Assembly (NCBI RefSeq): GCF_037975245.1
Contig: NC_092573.1
Location: forward strand, 7,674,501-7,738,500
Direction of reading: 5' to 3'
Origin: Apostichopus japonicus
Taxonomy: Eukaryota > Echinodermata > Holothuroidea > Aspidochirotida > Stichopodidae
DNA length: 64,000 nucleotides
Part shown: piece after piece, positions 59,172 through 64,000 of the stretch
How the letters are laid out: every line of letters begins with the position of its first letter
Numbering within the stretch: the stretch's first letter is position 1
Notes under the pieces: model-generated
Database searches by the model: none
Told to the model about the DNA's origin: nothing
The model's input: the letters and a program-made list of their open reading frames with translations, nothing else
Program-made: the position numbers and the translations under genes

Positions 59172-62089
59172 CCCAGTTCTTCCTGATGTTCCAGGTAATG
59201 ACCGTTTCCTTGTGTGTATGTGTATATTACATAATCATATTTCCACACACACACAAAAAACGTCCGTGTTTTGACTCCACATCTGTAAAATTTGCGTCGT
59301 AATGGAGTTGTTTTTAACCTTTCGAGGAAAGCTTGAGGAAGCTTTTGCTGCAAAGAGGTTCGAAGATGTCAGCAAGCTCTATACAGAGGATTGTCGGTTC
59401 ATGCCTCCAGGCCAACCACTCATTGGTGGTAGAGAAGGTGAGTTGATGAAACAGAACACCATGTAGAGATATTGGCTGTACAGTCTCCTCGGTATTCTGT
59501 GAGTACCGATATATCTTATGAGTATCGCGTAAGTCTAATTTGTTTCATATATGCCTACTGTGTTTAAACATATACACTTTTCAACGTATGATGTTGTAGT
59601 TAATATAACTATAACGTTAGTTTGACTGTTTGGAATATGACTTTGTTTCAATGAATGAATGAGTAATACATTATAATGTTTTGTTGTTGTTGTATAATTA
59701 CGTTGTCCATGTTCCGAAATGACCAATACGACGAAAATGGTTGGACATGAAACTTGTTCCATATCTCCATATCTCATAATGATCAATGTTATACACAAAA
59801 TGGTTCGGACATTGTTATATTATACATACCCTGTAAATCGCCAACATATCATAATGGTGAGCGCTTCCAATGGCGTATATATACGATATGACGTGTTGGA
59901 CAATGGTGTTGTCTAAATGAAGTGATCAATAAATGATCACAGTATACTAAGTTCTTGGGTCTTTTTCTTGTTGACCACAACGAAACATATAGCTAACTTG
60001 TGATTGTTAAGTAATCCGAACCAAAACAGAATATGCTTTCTCTGTATACTGATGTACATTTGCTGCTTGAATGATTTTAAGTAAGCCATTCTAATAACAC
60101 AGTGTGTCTCTATACATAACCACATTTCGCTCAATAGCACCACGTGTCTCTCTCTCTCTAACTCTCTCCACTCCTCGCCACCACCCCCTTCCCCTTCCCC
60201 GTCCTCCCCATTGCTCCCGCTAACTCTAACTTATTGTTGTCTAAAGGAGTATGTGCAGCCGCAACTCAAATGTGGGCTGGAGGTATCGGAACTATCAAAC
60301 TAGAAATGGAAGAAGCAGTTGGTCTTGGAGGTGACTGGGCCTACTCTAGAGGGTTCGTTACATTTCTCTTGGAAGACGGTTCTGTCGCAATGCCCGGAAA
60401 GTAAGTTATATCTCACTTCTGGACATATTAAAATTTGAGTATTATTTCAACAAGTAATATACAATCAATAAATGATACATGACGTTGAGCGGCTAATGTG
60501 TCCTTCTTCTAGAGGTTCATGTTTTACGAGTGTGTGCGGGTGTGTGTGTGCGTTTGTTTTGCTATCTGAGGGAGGACTTGAACAAAAAATTCCGGTCCTC
60601 GGTTGTGATTTCTAAAGAATCACCACGTCCTCGGAAGAATTCTATTGTAAGGGGTATTGTTAAAGTTAGGGTACATGGATTTGAACAATGGAAAATACAA
60701 TGGGGTCCTCGGTCTGAATGAAACACAAACATGTGTGTGTGTGTGTGTGTGGGGGGGGGGGGGGTACATAACACTGTCGTAATTAGAGGGTCGATCAGCT
60801 GGTTTGCATATTCAGTGCCATTCAAGTTACACGTACAAAAAGCATACCTCGTGAGTACAACGATGAAATTTCTTTTGAGTGATTAATTATCAATCACACT
60901 TTTGTTTTTATCAAACAGATGCACTTTCTTCAATTAAGTTGCTTGTGTTACCTGGAAATATCACGTACGTCACGCAAACGCGCAATAATGAATCGCCAAA
61001 TTCTTCTGAAACAACAAGGTCACATTCTCCTTGACCCCAATAAACGAAGTTTCAATAGTTGTGGTTTGTGAATCTGTTAATGGGAGGGGTGAGTGTTGGA
61101 GATATGGAGGTGGGAAGGGGATTCAGATGAGAGTATCATGCCATACGGTTAAGACTTCGTGTTCACATTCGTTTGTGGCCTGTGAGGTTTCTTAATTGGA
61201 GGGGTGAGGGTTATTAAGGTGATATATTGAGGTGGGTGGGGTGTGTAGTCAGAATGAGTATCATGCCTTACGTTTCAGACTTCGTGTTCACATTCTGTTC
61301 CGGTTTAGGTTATACAGACGCTTTCCGGCCATCGTTAGTTGCATGCAAGGGCGGCGGAAGCACTTTTAATCTGGTGGGGGGGGGGGGGGTGGGGCACCGA
61401 CGTCGAAGGGCACTTTGCAGAAATTTGATTGGACTGATGCAGCCTGATATTTAGTACCCTTTATAACTCTTATTGTATTATCTTATTTGCGTATACACAT
61501 CACTCAATCAACGCCCCCCCCCCTCTCAAGGAAAAAATGCATACTAGCACTGCATTATCCAATGTGCAAATTGGGAAACAAGGAACAAGTTTTCTTTCAT
61601 CAATCTACGTTTACAAGTTGACGATTGATTGGCGTAACCATTCAGGTACTGATACAAAATGCTAATTGCTAAAGTAGGAATCTGCCGAATTAGAGTTTAC
61701 TCTTATTAAGAGCTTAACAAATGTTTTCCATTCTAAATAGCTTTGAGTTTGACCCACAGAAATTCATTAATAGTTCTAAATTAGGATTAGATCTCTTACT
61801 CAAAATATCGCCTAACTAATAATGTGATCAAGAGTACAATTTTTGTGTAGAAAAAGGGCACATTTTTAACCTGAGGAAAAGTGTGTGTGTGGGGGGGGGG
61901 GGGGGGGAGGAGCACGTGCCCTAAGTGGCCCGGTTCCGCCGCCCTTGGTTGCATGCCTGTAAGTTTACATTGATATAGCCGAGTTTACTAACTGTTTATT
62001 TATATTTCTTCACAGACATTTTGCTCTATGAAAACGAGTTGATGGACAGTTACAACTCTTTACGGATATTTTCAAACCGAATCAAGTAA
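59172..62089 (+). pseudogene. SnoaL/DUF4440-like gene, copy B, pseudogene
   Basis: Collinear with the copy A gene: microexon 59172-59194 (one synonymous change, CCA to CCT), exon 2 remnant 59321-59437, exon 3 60247-60400 (154 nt as in A, two amino acid changes), exon 4 62016-62089. Three lesions disable it. About 38 bp covering the exon 2 acceptor and the first 26-27 exon bases is deleted. A TGG to TGA change makes a stop at 62029-62031. One extra A near 62073 shifts the frame before the original stop. Splice sites of exons 3 and 4 and the downstream AATAAA are still present, so decay is recent. Confidence 0.9.
60551..60731. mobile_element. CCTCGG short inverted-repeat element, copy 3 (in copy B)
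   Basis: Positional equivalent of the unit at 13958, carried along by the segmental duplication, with small differences. Its (GT)n and G12 right flank has changed in length. Confidence 0.75.
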
Positions 62090-62617
62090 ACTGACGTACC
62101 GAAACCGTCATCATTTATAATCATATGTAAAACGATTAATGGAGGATGAATTATTAACCCAACGAATCCAAATAAAATTTAAGGTAATAACAACGTTAAA
62201 GGATTAAGTGAAACCTGACAGGATCTACAGACATGTTATTATCATTTACAGGCGCGTGTCCGGGGGGGGGGGGCGTTGGGGCGGACTCACCCATCACCTC
62301 TTGAGATTGTTTCCATCTGCCTGAAAACGCGCGCCCACAACCCTACGCCTCACCCCTCTTATCGCTTCCCGATGAGTAAAGAAACTTAATTAATGACCTT
62401 CGCCGTAGTACCAAGACCTTGACAAAATCCGGCAACACACCACTTCATCGATAACAAGTGATGGGGTTGTGTATTAGTGACGTCTAAAGGTCGTGCACTG
62501 ATCTACATGGAGTGTGACCACTCCCGACATAGGCGTAGGAGCCTCATTTGATTTGGGGGGGGGGGCTGTAACGACTTGCCCGAAAAACATAACCAAATTT
62601 TTTTTTCGCGCGCCCCG

Positions 62618-62712
62618 CGCGCGTTCCACGCGCGTTCCACGCGCGTTCCACGCGCGTTCCACGCGCGTTCCACGCGCGTTCCACGCGCGTTCCACGTTAA
62701 TGTTCCACGTTA
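62618..62712. repeat. 11-bp tandem repeat GCGCGTTCCAC, about 7 units
   Basis: Seven consecutive GCGCGTTCCAC units, then two GTTAATGTTCCAC-like variants. The GCGCG cores are alternating purine-pyrimidine. Confidence 0.95.
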
Positions 62713-62859
62713 ATGTGCATATCATATAGGCATCCATCAGTTATTGTATCACCTGCTAATAACATAAAATCATATTTCGTGTTATTACCCTTCCATATTG
62801 GTTAGAATTATTCGGGAAGTCGTTACAACAATAATGATAATAATAATAATATAAGTTTA

Positions 62860-63520
62860 ACCATTGAAAAACACTTTGCAAATTCTTCTTCTTTCAGTAG
62901 GTGCCAGTGGCGGAGCTAGGGGTATTGGTCAGGGGGGAGAGAATGGTCTGTAGGGGCGTTTTGACACTATCTAAGCGGAGCGCCACCACAGGTTGGCGCG
63001 GAGCGCACAGAATTTTTTTGAGTAAAGATACTCCCTAGATCGCCGGAAATGACCCTTTCCGGGCCTTGCTAATTTGCAGATAAACGAAGAATAAATAGGT
63101 GTCATCGCCATTTGTCAGAAAATCGCTACAACAAAATGTGACAAATGTCAATAGGTATTTGAGAGCGCAATAAAAAAGTCAATAATCGCGAATAAGTAAA
63201 AAGTGGTAAAAAGCTGAAAAGGGCGCCAGCAGTCCATTTGAGTCCGTCAGGGGGGCATCCGCCCCTCTGACTGTATTGGACGCTCCGCCACTGGTAGGTG
63301 CCTGCAAAATTCTCAGCATATTGCCCGAATTTTTACCCAAAAAATTGAAAAACACATTGCAAATTATTATTCTTTCAGTAAATGCCCGAATAATTCTCAG
63401 CATATTGCCGAATTTTCGCCCACAAAAAAAAAATGAAAAACACATTGCAATTATTATTCTTCCAGTAGGTGCCCGAAAAATTCTCAGCGTATTGCCCGAA
63501 TTTTCACCAAAAGAATTGGT
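62860..63520. repeat. 85-bp tandem repeat inside the MITE, three units
   Basis: Units contain TTGAAAAACACATTGCAAAT, then TTCTTTCAGTAGGTGCC and ATTCTCAGCATATTGCCCGA. The nested 389-bp MITE (62905-63293) splits the first unit at GTAGGTGC. Confidence 0.85.
62905..63293. mobile_element. 389-bp hAT-like MITE (CAGTGGCGGAGC TIR) with perfect 8-bp TSD, nested
   Basis: TIR CAGTGGCGGAGC at both ends. GTAGGTGC duplicated at 62897-62904 and 63294-63301. The hairpin module lies at about 62968-63005 (CTAAGCGGAGCGCCACCACA...) and the paired GCCGGAAATGACCCTTTCCG at about 63040. No ORF. Confidence 0.95.
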
Positions 63521-63889
63521 TGGGGGGGGGGGGCTGCAGCCCCCCAGCCCCCCAACCTCCTACGCCTATGACTCCCGACTTTCCAATTTCCCAAGATCAG
63601 GCCCCAGAAAATCCCAAGAATTCCCAAGGACACTGTACTGATGGATATCTAGCAATATCTAGCGATATCTAGGCATGAAAATCCCAAGATCTTCCCTAAA
63701 CTGAATATCGAAGCCTTCAGTGTGTAATGAACTTGAAACTGTGCGTCTTTGGAAATGAAAATAATGTGGGGCATAGAAGCGTAACTACTATGGGCTCGGA
63801 CCGTGCTGAGCCGGGGCCCGACCAAAAGGGGGCCCCGCTTTACTGATGCACAGAAAAGGGGTACCTCTTTGGATAGGGAGGGCCCGTTT

Positions 63890-64000
63890 TACTCAAGCCA
63901 TCCGCTGCTGGTTTTGATGGTGTTTCTGCTAATTTTGTAAAACATGTTGCCCATTCATTATGTATTCCACTCACATATCTTTGTAATCTCTCTTTTGAGC
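63890..64000 (+). pseudogene. 5' edge of the Jockey-like LINE (copy B), cut by window end
   Basis: Matches 16565-16680 of copy A with a few substitutions (for example CTAATTTTG in place of CTATTATTG). The rest lies beyond the window. Confidence 0.85.

Larger units (their letters stand above)
62528..63570. mobile_element. hAT-like MITE (CATAGGCGTAGGAG TIR) with perfect 8-bp TSD
   Basis: A 14-bp perfect TIR, CATAGGCGTAGGAG, flanked by ACTCCCGA at 62520-62527 and 63571-63578. Copy A has a single uninterrupted ACTCCCGA at this point, so the insertion postdates the duplication. The interior holds an 11-bp GC-rich tandem repeat, an 85-bp tandem repeat and a nested 389-bp MITE. No ORF. Confidence 0.95.
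55899..64000 (+). repeat. Segmental duplication, copy B (continues beyond the window)
   Basis: Direct copy of 11209-16690. Relative to copy A it has gained a roughly 1.2-kb composite insert (56099-57292), a probable solo LTR (57576-58401) and the hAT-like MITEs at 62528-63570. It lacks about 390 bp present in copy A (15670-16057). The right end is open at the window edge, inside the Jockey-like LINE that starts at 63890. Confidence 0.95.
62249..64000. mobile_element. Copy B counterpart of the ATTTA-flanked transposon, incomplete at window end
   Basis: Left terminus CAGGCGCGTGTCC after ATTTA (62244-62248), at the same point as 15636 in copy A. The right end would lie beyond the window. Confidence 0.7.

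Overview
The window is eukaryotic. Coding sequence is in short exons with GT-AG introns, there are long (AT)n and (TAA)n microsatellites, and decayed LINE and DNA-transposon sequence makes up much of it. I found no bacterial operons, tRNA/rRNA genes or CRISPR arrays. The intact exons resemble animal families (TRIP4/ASC-1, fibronectin type III, SnoaL-like). Together with L2/CR1-, Tx1/L1- and Jockey-type LINEs and ZMYM1-like hAT elements this suggests a marine invertebrate, probably a deuterostome such as an echinoderm. That assignment is inference only.

Layout. 1-4.8 kb: the last three exons of a TRIP4 homologue (ASCH domain), whose stop codon lies at the edge of a ten-unit 133-bp minisatellite. 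4.8-11.2 kb: non-coding, with an RTE-type LINE scrap, microsatellites, a foldback element and a 149-bp MITE with a TTA target-site duplication (TSD). 11.2-16.7 kb: copy A of a segmental duplication carrying a small SnoaL/DUF4440-like gene. Its 3' flank is invaded by a 4.2-kb composite DNA element (5-bp TSD) that holds a Jockey-like LINE. 19.9-24.8 kb: a 92-bp satellite, nested hAT-like MITEs, and two exons of an unrecognised gene, the second split by a 1.1-kb transposon. 25.7-47.3 kb: a candidate secreted protein gene. A signal-peptide exon is followed by a roughly 16.4-kb intron filled with LINEs, then by FN3-type exons that are mostly phase 1-1, ending with a stop codon and AATAAA. 47.8-52.8 kb: nested MITEs and a decayed ZMYM1-like hAT transposase. 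55.9-64 kb: copy B of the segmental duplication, in which the SnoaL-like gene is a pseudogene and which has gained a probable solo LTR and hAT-like MITEs.

The most informative observations are transposon insertions dated and defined by exact TSDs, with nested 8-bp and 5-bp classes; a GC-rich hairpin module shared by elements with different termini; a coding exon whose frame is restored exactly by conceptual removal of a transposon; and a duplicated gene pair with one clear pseudogene. I did not find a convincing new multi-gene system. The shared hairpin module is the best candidate for something undescribed.
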